Positions 19,030 through 28,356 of a stretch of 64,000 nt of DNA are shown in pieces. The notes beneath the pieces were generated by a model that made no database searches, was not told where the DNA came from, and saw only the letters and a program-made list of their open reading frames with translations. Source of the stretch: Bacillus sp. SA1-12 (GTDB lineage: Bacteria; Bacillota; Bacilli; Bacillales; Bacillaceae); the NCBI RefSeq assembly GCF_000981385.1, contig NZ_LATZ01000001.1, positions 186,001-250,000 of the forward strand. Reading direction: 5' to 3'. The stretch's first letter is position 1, and each line of letters begins with the position of its first letter. The translations under genes and the position numbers were made by a program.

Positions 19030-19665
19030 TCATTTACCTAGTAACGCCATTAACCCTTGATACCCAAAGTAAACTCCAAATCCAATTAACGAAACCCCTG
19101 AAATGATAGAAATAACCTTTAAACTTGTATCATCTAAAAAATTGCGAAAACCGGTTGTTAAAGCTGCGACAAATAAATCCCATACTGCTAAGCCAACAAA
19201 AATCATGCAGCTGTAAATCAAAAGCATACTTGCACTGTTGGTCTGGGCGGTTTTCGCTAATACTGACCCATAAATCCCCAGCCAAAATAAGATTGACAAC
19301 GGGCTCGTACTTGACATGAAAAATCCTGTTAAAAAGCATTTTGATAACGATTCTTTTTTCCTGCTATAGGTAAGATTAATCTTATGTACTCCCAAAATAC
19401 TTTCTATTCCTGAATAAATAAGGATAAAACCGCCAAACAGCCATAAAAAGATTTGCACCACTGGAATATCTAAAAACTGAACCATCCCTAAGTACACCAA
19501 AAACATAAATAAGGCGTCAGCCGCCATTGAGCCTGCCCCCACAATCCACGCATGCCAAAATCCATTTTTAAGACCTTTATCAAGCCGAGCGGAATTAACC
19601 GGCCCTATAGGTGCCGCTAAAGATAATCCTAAAAAAATATAACTGATTAATATGCTGATACTCAA
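19030..19665 (-). CDS. LysE/RhtB-family amino acid exporter
   Basis: The 211-residue protein has about six membrane segments and the family N-terminus LGLSLAAPIGPVNSARLDKG. The central loop, SRKKESLSKCFLTGFFMSST, then PLSILFW, is typical of LysE-type exporters. The start codon appears to be TTG at 19665. The substrate is unknown. It is convergent with the FusB-like gene. Confidence 0.88.
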   Translation of the reverse strand: MSISILISYIFLGLSLAAPIGPVNSARLDKGLKNGFWHAWIVGAGSMAADALFMFLVYLGMVQFLDIPVVQIFLWLFGGFILIYSGIESILGVHKINLTYSRKKESLSKCFLTGFFMSSTSPLSILFWLGIYGSVLAKTAQTNSASMLLIYSCMIFVGLAVWDLFVAALTTGFRNFLDDTSLKVISIISGVSLIGFGVYFGYQGLMALLGK

Positions 19666-19832
19666 AGAACCACTCTTTTCACCGTTTATTTAACTTGTAC
19701 ATTATATGAGAAGAGTTGTCCGCTATGACTAATTGACTCTATTCACAGAATACTCCGAAGAATAGGTCTAAGGTTTAATTTTTCTATTAAGGGCATGATA
19801 TACATACGAATTTCAATAATGAGGTGGATGTT

Positions 19833-20246
19833 ATGGCCGATAAGGAAAAACAAACTGGCACTGATGATGCCATTATTCTTATGTTTTTAGATCTGGTTGA
19901 AGAAGATGGAATCGAAGTAGATGTAACCCTCAATATCCAAGGTGCGATTATTTCTGGGACACTTATTGGAGCAAGCGCCTATTATGAAGGCGTAACAGAA
20001 GCATCCAAAAACTTGCCTGACAGCACAATGTCAAAAATCATTTCAAAAAAATTCGGTGATTTAAAAGAAGCTTACGCCAAACAAAAACAAGAGGAAGCCG
20101 AGCAGGAGCAGAAGGGAAGTACTAAAACCTTCATTCACTTAAAACATGCCAAGTATCATAGTAAAGCAAACCAACCACCTAATGGCACCTGGTGGAGAGG
20201 CAGAATTTCATCAATCGATGGCTTTTCTTTTGATTCACTTAGTTAA
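19833..20246 (+). CDS. gvpU: GvpU-family gas-vesicle accessory protein (orphan)
   Basis: The 137-residue protein starts at the ATG at 19833 behind GAGGTGGATGTT. It matches GvpU in its N-terminal ILMFLDLVEEDGIEVDVTLN, GAIISGTLIGASAYYEGV and the C-terminal FIHLKHAKY...WWRGRISSIDGFSF. GvpU is known from the gas vesicle cluster of Bacillus megaterium. No other gvp gene is in this window and the gene has its own terminator, so its job here may be unrelated to gas vesicles. Confidence 0.85.
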   Translation: MADKEKQTGTDDAIILMFLDLVEEDGIEVDVTLNIQGAIISGTLIGASAYYEGVTEASKNLPDSTMSKIISKKFGDLKEAYAKQKQEEAEQEQKGSTKTFIHLKHAKYHSKANQPPNGTWWRGRISSIDGFSFDSLS

Positions 20247-20260
20247 TTTTTACAAAAAGG

Positions 20261-20291
20261 AAATCCCCTCCAAATTGTTTGGGGATTTTTT
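20261..20291 (+). terminator. Terminator after gvpU
   Basis: AAATCCCC, loop, GGGGATTTTTTT. Confidence 0.88.
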
Positions 20292-20392
20292 TACTTGATA
20301 TGTAAAAGAATACCTCTTCTCCTTTAACATTTCATACATATTCACGGCATCCATTTCGAACAATAATAACCAGGGTATAGAGGAGGTAGAAA

Positions 20393-21781
20393 ATGAGTAA
20401 TGTAAGTTGCAATAATCCGGGCGGTTCCAACCAAGGATCAAATACAGGTTCTAAAGAAGGAAATTTAAAATGGTGGCAGCTATCGTTGATTGGTATTGGC
20501 TGCACAATTGGTACCGGATATTTTCTTGGCTCGAGTATTGGTGTAGAAATAACAGGACCCTCTATTGTTTTTTCCTTTCTTTTAGCAGCCTTAGGAACAT
20601 ATATTGTTTTTAATGTTTTGGCAAAGATGACCGCTGAAGATCCTCAAGAAGGTTCATTTTGTTATTATGCCGGCAAGGCTTTTGGAAAATGGGCGGAATT
20701 TAGCTGCGGATGGAATTATTGGTGTTCTAATATTCTTATTATGGGCAGTCAACTGACGGCACTAGCCATCCTTTCACAGTTTTGGTTCCCAAAGGTTCCG
20801 TTATGGATTTTCGCAGCAGGCTATGCCATTCTTTCAATTTTAGTGGTTATTTCCGGAACAAAAGGGTTTGATAAAATTGAAAATTTACTAGCAATTGTCA
20901 AGTTTTCAGCAATTGTGATGTTTATTATTTTAGCTGTTGCTGCCCTATTTGGATGGATAAATGGCGAAAAAGCAAATCCACCCGGGCTTCCAAACTCAGG
21001 AAATGAACTATTTACTGGAGGATTTAAAGGATTTTGGGCGTCGCTAATTTATGCCTTTTATGCGTACGGAGGAATTGAAGTCATCGGGATCATGGCGATG
21101 CAGCTTAAAAAGAAAGAAGATGCCCCTAAGTCAGGATCTGTTATGCTCTTTGTTTTAGCTTTCGTTTATATTGCATCATTGGGTTTAGCTACGACAATGG
21201 TTTCGGTTAATGTTTTCCATGAAAAAGAAAGTCCCTTTGTGACCGCATTGGCGGACTATAACCTTGCATTTTTCCCGCATGTTTTTAATGGTGCCATCAT
21301 CATTGCCGGATTTTCAACCATGACCGCATCCCTATACGGAGTAACAAATTTACTCGTCACCTTAGCAAAGGATGGTGATGCACCCTCATTCTTTGCAAAA
21401 AAGCTTAAAAAGTTTAAAAGCCTTCCCCTCCCCTCTTTGGGGCTTGCAATATTGGGCTTGCTTGCATCCATTATTACAGCCCTGTTATTGCCAGGCAAAA
21501 TTTATGAGTATATTACAACTGCAGCCGGAATTTTATTATTATATAACTGGTTTTTTATTATCATTTCTGCCTTTCGAAATTTACAGCTGAAAATATGGAA
21601 TAAAATCTTTGCTTATTTGGGGATGGTTTTAATTATTGCAGCTATCAGCGGAACCTTACTAGAAAAGGCCATTAGACCAGGCTTCTTTGTCAGTATATTA
21701 TTTGTCGTGATCATTGCCCTTGTTTGCTTAAAAATGAAAAAAGGGTGGAAGAAGCCTGAGAATAAGATTCGTTATTATTAG
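20393..21781 (+). CDS. APC-superfamily amino acid permease
   Basis: The 462-residue protein has about twelve membrane segments. The amino acid permease signature GIGCTIGTGYFLGSSIGVEITGP is near residue 35, and the central loop has AFYAYGGIEVIG. An odd polar, Asn/Gly/Ser-rich N-terminus (NNPGGSNQGSNTGSKEG) precedes the first segment. The start ATG follows GGAGGTAGAAA. The substrate is unknown; related Bacillus permeases carry neutral or cationic amino acids. Confidence 0.88.
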   Translation: MSNVSCNNPGGSNQGSNTGSKEGNLKWWQLSLIGIGCTIGTGYFLGSSIGVEITGPSIVFSFLLAALGTYIVFNVLAKMTAEDPQEGSFCYYAGKAFGKWAEFSCGWNYWCSNILIMGSQLTALAILSQFWFPKVPLWIFAAGYAILSILVVISGTKGFDKIENLLAIVKFSAIVMFIILAVAALFGWINGEKANPPGLPNSGNELFTGGFKGFWASLIYAFYAYGGIEVIGIMAMQLKKKEDAPKSGSVMLFVLAFVYIASLGLATTMVSVNVFHEKESPFVTALADYNLAFFPHVFNGAIIIAGFSTMTASLYGVTNLLVTLAKDGDAPSFFAKKLKKFKSLPLPSLGLAILGLLASIITALLLPGKIYEYITTAAGILLLYNWFFIIISAFRNLQLKIWNKIFAYLGMVLIIAAISGTLLEKAIRPGFFVSILFVVIIALVCLKMKKGWKKPENKIRYY

Positions 21782-21793
21782 GTTTTCCTATAG

Positions 21794-21831
21794 ACTGGTC
21801 AGCCTTATTTTTTGGTTGACCAGCTGTTTTT
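21794..21831 (+). terminator. Terminator after the permease gene
   Basis: CTGGTCAGCC, loop, GGTTGACCAG and then CTGTTTTT. Confidence 0.75.
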
Positions 21832-21866
21832 GCATACTTAATTGCTCATTACCACTAATGCAGAAT

Positions 21867-21898
21867 GGTTGATTTCCGCTACAGAAGCTTGCTTTCGG
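21867..21898. repeat. Fragment of a Bacillaceae-type intergenic repeat
   Basis: GGTTGATTTCCGCTACAGAA and GCTTGCTTTCGG share the core of the degenerate repeat at 15270-15360. Confidence 0.5.
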
Positions 21899-21983
21899 AA
21901 CAGATTTCATGAAAGAATCTATTTAAAAAAATTAGAAAAGTTCCTTTTATAAATGGCTTTAGCTTTATAAAGATGATGAGAAA

Positions 21984-23147
21984 TCATTTCCCATCACCAT
22001 TTACCTCTTTAGCTTCATTTTGCTCCCAATAGAAATCAGCGAGAACATCTGAAAAAACATCAACTGTTCTTCCCAACTCTTCTAAGTTATTATCGACACC
22101 GCCAACTTCCAAAAGCATGGCATTATTGGAAACATCCTGATTGTAAACTCCATTTCCGTCACTTTTAGACTTAAGAAACACACCTCGGCTTATCCCAGGG
22201 TATTTAGCCTCAAGTCTTTGATGCAGCTTTTTCGCTAAGTCGAGATTTTCCAAATAATCCCCATGTTCCTTACCAACGACAAAATAAACCCTTGCATAAT
22301 TTTTTCCACTAATTGTTTTTGTTGTGATGTTTCTTCGAGCGGAATCACGATGAATATCTATAAAAAAGTCTAGACTGGCATTTTTCGCAGCTGCAGCTTC
22401 CTCAACAATTACACCTGAAACTGCATAAGCTTTGGTCGATTTCCACCCTTTCTTACTCAATTCCTGTGTCATATTGGTTTTATCATGAATGATACCAATT
22501 CCTCTTTTCATGAGATTTTCCGCTAATCGATTTCCAAGACCGATTACATTTACCCTTTGATCAGAGCTTATAGCATCATTTGGGTTATTTGCATTCTTTA
22601 ATAACGGTAAAAATGATTCCCAGCTATGGCTTTGATAAATAAAAACGGTTTTATGCTCAGGATTTATGACAGGTTTTTGATCTTTTTCTGGGCTTTGGTT
22701 ATCCTGAAGCTTCTCCTCCGCAACTTGTCTTTCCTTTAGTAAAATCTCAGTCGGCGGGGGTGATTCATAGGGAAGATTACTAAGATTTGTCCCCTCCCCT
22801 GCAATAGCTATTTCTGTTTCATACAATTTCAATCCCGGCAATTCATTACCTAAAAACGTTCTTACATCCGTTGGTTTTATCCTTGTTGCTAATTGGATAG
22901 CTAATGCTGACATATTAGATGCGGTAAATAAGGGGTTATCGGGATTTTGGTAGAAATATTGATTTTCAGCTTGGAGAAAATGAACAAATAATTGCTCTGT
23001 GCTAAAATCACCAATGGTTCTTTGAATATTTTTAGAATCAACTCTCACATTTAACGTAATAATAAGGCCAATTAAACAGAAAACAAAAATCACGGTCAAT
23101 GCGGGAACATAGAAAATCTTAAATAAGAAAAGATCTTTTGTCCTCAC
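21984..23147 (-). CDS. spoIIP: SpoIIP-family sporulation cell-wall hydrolase
   Basis: SpoIIP is the amidase/endopeptidase that, with SpoIID and SpoIIM, thins septal peptidoglycan and drives engulfment. I prefer the GTG start at 23147 (after AAAAGGGGGTGTGCT), giving 387 residues; an upstream ATG has no ribosome binding site. One N-terminal membrane segment is followed by the hydrolase domain: VFIYQSHSWESFLP near residue 180, FFIDIHRDSA near 265 and AMLLEVGGVDNN near 350. The known spoIIP of Bacillus subtilis is next to gpr, which is not here, so this may be a paralogue. Confidence 0.9.
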   Translation of the reverse strand: MRTKDLFLFKIFYVPALTVIFVFCLIGLIITLNVRVDSKNIQRTIGDFSTEQLFVHFLQAENQYFYQNPDNPLFTASNMSALAIQLATRIKPTDVRTFLGNELPGLKLYETEIAIAGEGTNLSNLPYESPPPTEILLKERQVAEEKLQDNQSPEKDQKPVINPEHKTVFIYQSHSWESFLPLLKNANNPNDAISSDQRVNVIGLGNRLAENLMKRGIGIIHDKTNMTQELSKKGWKSTKAYAVSGVIVEEAAAAKNASLDFFIDIHRDSARRNITTKTISGKNYARVYFVVGKEHGDYLENLDLAKKLHQRLEAKYPGISRGVFLKSKSDGNGVYNQDVSNNAMLLEVGGVDNNLEELGRTVDVFSDVLADFYWEQNEAKEVNGDGK

Positions 23148-23251
23148 AGCACACCCCCTTTTATTCTTCATTTATGTATATGAAAAGAAAAAGGGGGTAT
23201 AACATCATTTATCTCATTTTCGTTTTCTATTCATTCTTGCTTTATAGATAA

Positions 23252-23800
23252 TTAAATTGTGTCATCCTCATTTATAATGGCCAGTACTTGATGGTCTTCC
23301 CATTTCCCGTTGATTTTAACGTTTTTCCTAGCGACGCCCTCCTTGTGAAAGCCTGCTTTCTCTAAAACCCTGATGGAGCCAATATTATGCGGCATCACAC
23401 CAGCTTCAATTCTATGTAGCTTTAATTGATTAAATGCAAAATCTACGATTAAACGGAGGGCTTCTGTCATATATCCCTTTCCATTATGGTTTCGGTCTAA
23501 AAAATAACCGACATAACAGCTCTGCAAAGCCCCCCTCAATATTTCTGATAGCATGATGGAACCAATTTGTTTTTCTGACTCATTTAAAAAGATTCCGAAA
23601 AAATAATATTGGTCAAGTTCCTGCAGTTCTTTATTTTTCTTAATTCTCGTCAGCTGGCCGTCTAACGTATAAAAAGATTCCTCCCGGCGTGAAGCAAACT
23701 TTTGAAAAAATTCTCGATTGTTCAGCTCAAGATGCAAGGAGGCCTTAGCATCATCGGGTTCTAATGTTCTGACAAATATATTTTTGCTGCTAATTTTCAT
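23252..23800 (-). CDS. GNAT acetyltransferase, RimJ/RimL type
   Basis: The 182-residue protein has the GNAT order of motifs: VRTLEPDDA at the start, the acetyl-CoA loop in RNHNGKGYMTEALRLIVDFAF near residue 105, and HNIGSIRVLEKAGFHKEGV near 137. RimJ/RimL relatives acetylate N-terminal amines of ribosomal proteins, but many bacilli carry several such genes of unknown target. Confidence 0.87.
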   Translation of the reverse strand: MKISSKNIFVRTLEPDDAKASLHLELNNREFFQKFASRREESFYTLDGQLTRIKKNKELQELDQYYFFGIFLNESEKQIGSIMLSEILRGALQSCYVGYFLDRNHNGKGYMTEALRLIVDFAFNQLKLHRIEAGVMPHNIGSIRVLEKAGFHKEGVARKNVKINGKWEDHQVLAIINEDDTI

Positions 23801-24107
23801 TTCCTAATTCCCCCTAATTGAATTTTATCTCATACAATCTGCAAATAGATATTCCATTCACAGCATCCATTAAGAACAGGAAGTGCGTCTCTTTCTAATT
23901 ACTACCTTCATTAGTTTAACATATTTTTCCTTATTGTAAGTTCTTGATATAATAAAAAACGCCTTAACCAAATGATAACGATTCTTTTCTAATCAAATAA
24001 ACGACATATAACTTTGTTATGATTGTAACTACCTGATTTCACGCAATTCCGAAAAAATTAAAACCTCTTCCCAAAATTTCGATCAAGGCAAATATTAATA
24101 CATATAA

Positions 24108-24152
24108 AAAAGGCACCAAAGCTATTTAGAGAATTGCTTTGATACCTTTTTA
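24108..24152 (-). terminator. Terminator after the gntR gene
   Basis: On the minus strand AAAAAGGTATCAAAGC pairs with GCTTTGGTGCC, followed by TTTTTT, about 130 bases beyond the gntR stop. The 480-base stretch 23801-24283 shows nothing else I can support. Confidence 0.75.
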
Positions 24153-24283
24153 ATCACTTGTTATTTTAGTTAAAAATCAAACCGTGTTTGCTTCATCATT
24201 AACAAAAGAACCATGGTTGATTCATTCAGATAGTCTTAGAGGGGGATATAAGCCCCTATCAACTTTTTTGTGACAAAAACGTC

Positions 24284-24931
24284 TTAAAATGCTGTGGACA
24301 ATATGATTCTTTCTCGGTTTTTTAAGAATGTTTCTTTACAAATCTGCTTAATGCCGGAGTAATTCTGCGAACAAATTGCTTCATAAATTAATTTATTTAA
24401 TTGATTTGCAGAATAATGCTTTTGGTTCGGGGTTAATTTCCAATTCACCATAGCCATTCGTACAAATTTATCTTTCAACGAATCCATGAATTCTAGCATT
24501 GTTTTATTGTTTGCAGATGAAATCATACACCGAGTAAAAAGAAGATGGTATTGAATATACTTATAATAGTCATCATTCATTTCTGCCTCAAGTTGCAGGT
24601 CTAAATACATTTTTAAATTATCAAGATCGAAGCTGTGTCCCCTTGCTTCTACTTCATCAACAGAAAACTCTTGCAAAAAAAAGATCACTTGCGAAATGTC
24701 TAGCAATTCTTTCATAGAAATCTCTTTCACAATAATTCCACGGTTTTTAATAGATGTGACAAATCCCTCTGACTCTAAACGGGAGATTGCGCCTCTAATA
24801 GGGGTACGGCTCATATTTAGTTCTTTTGCTAATACATTTTCCGATAGAAGCAGACCTGGCATATAATTAGCAGTAATTAAATTTTCACGGATTGTCGTAT
24901 AAGCTATGTCAACAAGTGAGTTTTGGGTCAT
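24284..24931 (-). CDS. GntR-family regulator, FadR/FCD type
   Basis: Start at the ATG at 24931 behind AAAGGAATTGTAAAA, 215 residues. The winged helix (LSENVLAKELNMSRTPIRGA, then ISRLESEGFV) is near residue 30, and the rest is a helical FCD-like effector domain. A terminator separates it from the phn-type operon just upstream, so it has its own promoter. I infer that it regulates that operon, and candidate operator half-sites lie before phnD. The effector is unknown. Confidence 0.87.
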   Translation of the reverse strand: MTQNSLVDIAYTTIRENLITANYMPGLLLSENVLAKELNMSRTPIRGAISRLESEGFVTSIKNRGIIVKEISMKELLDISQVIFFLQEFSVDEVEARGHSFDLDNLKMYLDLQLEAEMNDDYYKYIQYHLLFTRCMISSANNKTMLEFMDSLKDKFVRMAMVNWKLTPNQKHYSANQLNKLIYEAICSQNYSGIKQICKETFLKNRERIILSTAF

Positions 24932-25113
24932 TTTTACAATTCCTTTCAAACAGAATTACACACACTAATTCTAAATTACCCTACAGTTATCCGCAAGAAC
25001 AATTGCCCTTACATAGCGGGTTTAATGGAAAGTAATTAGCTGTCTATAGTAAGTTAAATGGTTAAAACCATCATTAGAATATTGTTGTTCATCATTTTCA
25101 ACATAGAGAGAAC

Positions 25114-25139
25114 AAAAAAAGAAGTGCTCTAACACTTCT
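25114..25139 (-). terminator. Terminator of the phn-type operon
   Basis: On the minus strand AGAAGTG, loop, CACTTCT and TTTTTTT, about 20 bases after the phosphatase stop. Confidence 0.88.
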
Positions 25140-25160
25140 CCTTCTACCTTATAAATATCT

Positions 25161-25910
25161 CTATAATGCAACAGTTTCACCTATTGTTAAAAACCGTCGC
25201 TTCACTCGATCAATTACATCCTGCCCTACACCTTTTGCCATCAAATATTGATCGATACTATGATAGGTATGAAGGATGTACTCATAGGCTCTTAGGATAT
25301 ATTCTCGATTTGAATACAAGTACTCCTTGGGAATATTTCCATACGGACTTTTCATCTGATGAATTGACTCCAAGTTGGAATAGGTTACTTCATAATTTGA
25401 GATAATATCTTTCTTTTCTACTCCAGCTAAGCCTAACAGCAGCATGGCTAAGATCCCTGTTCGATCTTTTCCGGCCGCGCAATGAAAGACGATGCAGCCT
25501 TCTTCAGCCTGATCAATCACATCAAAAATTCTCTTTATCGAATCATTGTTTTGCTCCATTAAATCAATATAAAAGTCTCCCATAGTAGTCTCAAATGAAG
25601 TTAAAGTAATATCAGAAACGCGCTCGGTTATAAACGGGATGTTATAGTATCCGCAAAAATTCTCTTCTGCAAGTGGATTTTTATGTGTTTCAATTTCATC
25701 TTCTCCTCGCAGATCAATGACCGTTTTCACCCCATACTCTTTTAAAAAGACGATGTCCTCTTTAGAGAGATTGCTCATATCACTTGATCTTAAAAAGGAA
25801 TGCCATTTTGTTTGTTGCCCAAATTCAGTACTGTACCCCCCTAACTCCCGACAGTTTTCTAGACTATTAATGGGCAAGCGTACCCAATTTAATTTTGCAT
25901 TCTTCATCAT
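25161..25910 (-). CDS. CX5R (LipA-like) tyrosine/phosphoinositide phosphatase
   Basis: The 249-residue protein has the N-terminal NCRELGGYST signature and the catalytic P-loop HCAAGKDRTGILAMLLL near residue 155. These define the COG2365/Y_phosphatase3 family, whose Listeria member LipA acts on phosphoinositides. It has no signal peptide. It is the last gene of a PhnDCEE-type import operon, 17 bases after the second permease gene. I infer that it dephosphorylates the imported compound; a signalling role is the alternative. Confidence 0.85.
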   Translation of the reverse strand: MMKNAKLNWVRLPINSLENCRELGGYSTEFGQQTKWHSFLRSSDMSNLSKEDIVFLKEYGVKTVIDLRGEDEIETHKNPLAEENFCGYYNIPFITERVSDITLTSFETTMGDFYIDLMEQNNDSIKRIFDVIDQAEEGCIVFHCAAGKDRTGILAMLLLGLAGVEKKDIISNYEVTYSNLESIHQMKSPYGNIPKEYLYSNREYILRAYEYILHTYHSIDQYLMAKGVGQDVIDRVKRRFLTIGETVAL

Positions 25911-25927
25911 CCACGTATCCTCCTAAA

Positions 25928-26722
25928 TCAATAGTTCCCAAATTTTATATTATTTTTAATTTTCGTCATCACCAGTTCAAGTACCACCATAAGGAAACAA
26001 ATCATAATGACAATCGTCGTTGTTTGTGCATAGTTATACGTATTTATTGCTTGTGTCAATAAAAGACCAATGCCGCCAACCCCGATGATTCCTAATCCGA
26101 TGGATTCAGAAACATTGGATTCGAAGCAAACGGTAATCCAAGCTACAAAAGCGGTAATACAAAGCGGAATTAATCCGTGATATACAATTTTGAACCATGA
26201 TGCCCCTGTTGACTTCATCGCTTCAATAATCTCGCCGCCTGTTTCTTCAATACTCCCTGTAAACGTTTTAACCAGATAGCCGACAGCAGAGATCAGAATG
26301 GCAACAAAGCCTGACACATTGCCAAATCCTAGACTCGCAATCACCATTAACCCCCATACCAATGAAGGGACGGAGCGAATGATGGCAAAAAAACCTTTTA
26401 TGAAAATCGCTAAATAACGATTCGGTGCAATATTTGCTGCTGCTAAAAAACTTAAAAACATAGCTAAAAAAACAGCCACAACCAATGTTAACAAAGCCAA
26501 TGCTAAACTAGTCACAATATTCAAAAGAGCATCTGGAACAATTGAAAAATCGACAGCCATCATTCGACTTAAGACGTCGGGAACATTTTCTAACCGTTCA
26601 TAAAATTTTTGCATATTTAAGTTGATAAGCTTCACAGCTGCAATAAACACACCACCCAATATAAGAACAAGAAGAATCGACTTGCCGACACTTCCTTTTG
26701 AAGTGACTCGAATGTGCTCCAT
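25928..26722 (-). CDS. phnE: PhnE-type ABC permease, second copy
   Basis: The 264-residue membrane protein has about six segments. The permease EAA-type loop is EAMKSTGASWFKIVYHGLIP near residue 165, and the family ending GLGIIGVGGIGLLL is near 210. It pairs with the neighbouring permease to form the channel of a phosphonate-type importer. It is preceded by AAGGAGATTGAAGACATA. Confidence 0.85.
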   Translation of the reverse strand: MEHIRVTSKGSVGKSILLVLILGGVFIAAVKLINLNMQKFYERLENVPDVLSRMMAVDFSIVPDALLNIVTSLALALLTLVVAVFLAMFLSFLAAANIAPNRYLAIFIKGFFAIIRSVPSLVWGLMVIASLGFGNVSGFVAILISAVGYLVKTFTGSIEETGGEIIEAMKSTGASWFKIVYHGLIPLCITAFVAWITVCFESNVSESIGLGIIGVGGIGLLLTQAINTYNYAQTTTIVIMICFLMVVLELVMTKIKNNIKFGNY

Positions 26723-26747
26723 TATGTCTTCAATCTCCTTACTTTAA

Positions 26748-27545
26748 TTAAACGAAACGTTTACGAATCGAATTGGTTACTAACTCTGTTAATAAAATAA
26801 TCATGACAACGACCGCAATAATCGTAATCGCTTCTCCATATTTAAATAAATTAATATTTGTATCAATTAAGACGCCAATCCCGCCAGCTCCAACTAGACC
26901 TAAAACAGCTGACGCACGGACATTAATTTCGAAGGCAAATAATGTCCAATTAATCCATGCTGGAACAAACTGGGGGATGACTCCATGAAACAAGATTTGA
27001 AAATAAGAGGAACCATTCGCCCGTAACGCTTCAAGCTTGTCTCCAGAAATTTCATCGATCGATTCTGCGTAACTTTTACTTAAAAATCCGATAGTCACAA
27101 GAATTAACGCCAAAACGCCAACAATCCCGCCTATTCCAAAAATATAAACCAATAAGGCTCCCCAAATAATAAAAGGGATATTTCGTAAGATTGATACAAA
27201 ACCGCGGGTAATCACCCGCAAGGTTTTAAATTTGTTCGTATTTTCCGAGATTAATATCCCGAAAATAAAGGCAATAATCGTAGAAATGTAGGTTGAGATA
27301 ACCGCATAACCTAGCGTATCGACCACCGCTGGAATATAACGTTGTAAATTATCTGCGTTTGGCGGAAAGAACTTTTCAAAGAAAAACATAATAAAACTTG
27401 GTAAGCCCATCAGCATCTCTATAAAAGAAATCTCTAAATAAAAAACGGAAAATATCAACACGGCAAGGATGGCTGCAACAACTGCATAGATTCTTTTAGA
27501 ATCTCGATGATCAAGCGGGATCTTAGGAATCGTTTTTTTACTCAT
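26748..27545 (-). CDS. phnE: PhnE-type ABC permease, first copy
   Basis: The 265-residue permease has the loop EALRANGSSYFQILFHGVIP near residue 170 and LGLVGAGGIGVLID near 215. Its start lies inside the end of phnC (8-base overlap), so translation is coupled. Two unlike permeases, rather than a homodimer, are common in phn-type operons of bacilli. Confidence 0.86.
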   Translation of the reverse strand: MSKKTIPKIPLDHRDSKRIYAVVAAILAVLIFSVFYLEISFIEMLMGLPSFIMFFFEKFFPPNADNLQRYIPAVVDTLGYAVISTYISTIIAFIFGILISENTNKFKTLRVITRGFVSILRNIPFIIWGALLVYIFGIGGIVGVLALILVTIGFLSKSYAESIDEISGDKLEALRANGSSYFQILFHGVIPQFVPAWINWTLFAFEINVRASAVLGLVGAGGIGVLIDTNINLFKYGEAITIIAVVVMIILLTELVTNSIRKRFV

Positions 27546-28356
27546 CGTTTTGTCCTACCGCCAATTGCATTGACTGTGTTCCGCTTACACCTTGAAGCGT
27601 CATTTGCGATTCTTTTCCTTCATATATATCTAGAATCAATTCATCTGTTAATCGTGAGGGAGCGCCGTCAAAAACAACCTTGCCTTTTTTAATCCCAATA
27701 ATTCGTGTGGCATACTTTTTGGCATAGTCCACTTGGTGGAGATTTACAATACAAGTTAATTTCTTTTCATGAGAAATCGTATGAAGCTGCTGCATCACAA
27801 TATTGGCAGAAAGCGGATCTAGCGATGCAATCGGCTCGTCCGCAAGCAGCAGCTTCGGCCGCTGCAAGATTGCTCGACAAATGCCAACCCGCTGCATTTG
27901 CCCTCCAGAAAACTCATCAGCTCGTTTATAAATTTGGTCTTGAAGACCCACTTTTTTTAGAAGTTCCACCGCTTCTTTCTTATCTTCATAACGATAGAGC
28001 CCGAGCAAACTTTTGTATAAAGGAATGTTGCTTAATTGGCCATGGAGAACATTTTTAATCACATTCGTTCTGCCAACTAAGTTATAATGCTGGAAAATCA
28101 TCCCGATTTTGGACCTTTCTTTTCGTAGATTCCGCCCGCTCAGTTTCTCCAAATGCTGCCCATCAAAAATAATTTCCCCTGCAGACGGATCCACAAGGCG
28201 ATTGATGCATCGGATAAAAGTGGACTTTCCAGCACCAGATGGGCCAATGACAACGATAAATTCACCTGGGTAAAAATCTAAAGATATTCCATTCAAAGCA
28301 CGTGTTTCTTTTCCATATACCTTCACTAAATTTTTTATTGATAATAATGGATTCAT
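27538..28356 (-). CDS. phnC: PhnC-type ABC transporter ATPase
   Basis: The 272-residue ATPase has Walker A GPSGAGKSTFIRCI near residue 38 and signature FSGGQMQRVGICRAIL. Walker B is LLLADEPIASLDPLSANIVM. The PhnC-like C-terminus includes RIIGIKKGKVVFDGAPSRLT. Its ATG overlaps the phnD stop by four bases (ATGA). It powers import through the two PhnE proteins. Confidence 0.92.
   Translation of the reverse strand: MNPLLSIKNLVKVYGKETRALNGISLDFYPGEFIVVIGPSGAGKSTFIRCINRLVDPSAGEIIFDGQHLEKLSGRNLRKERSKIGMIFQHYNLVGRTNVIKNVLHGQLSNIPLYKSLLGLYRYEDKKEAVELLKKVGLQDQIYKRADEFSGGQMQRVGICRAILQRPKLLLADEPIASLDPLSANIVMQQLHTISHEKKLTCIVNLHQVDYAKKYATRIIGIKKGKVVFDGAPSRLTDELILDIYEGKESQMTLQGVSGTQSMQLAVGQNDE

Noticed and set aside
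25114..25160. GntR gene as part of the phn-type operon
   Set aside because: A clear terminator lies between the phosphatase gene and gntR, so it is probably a separate unit.
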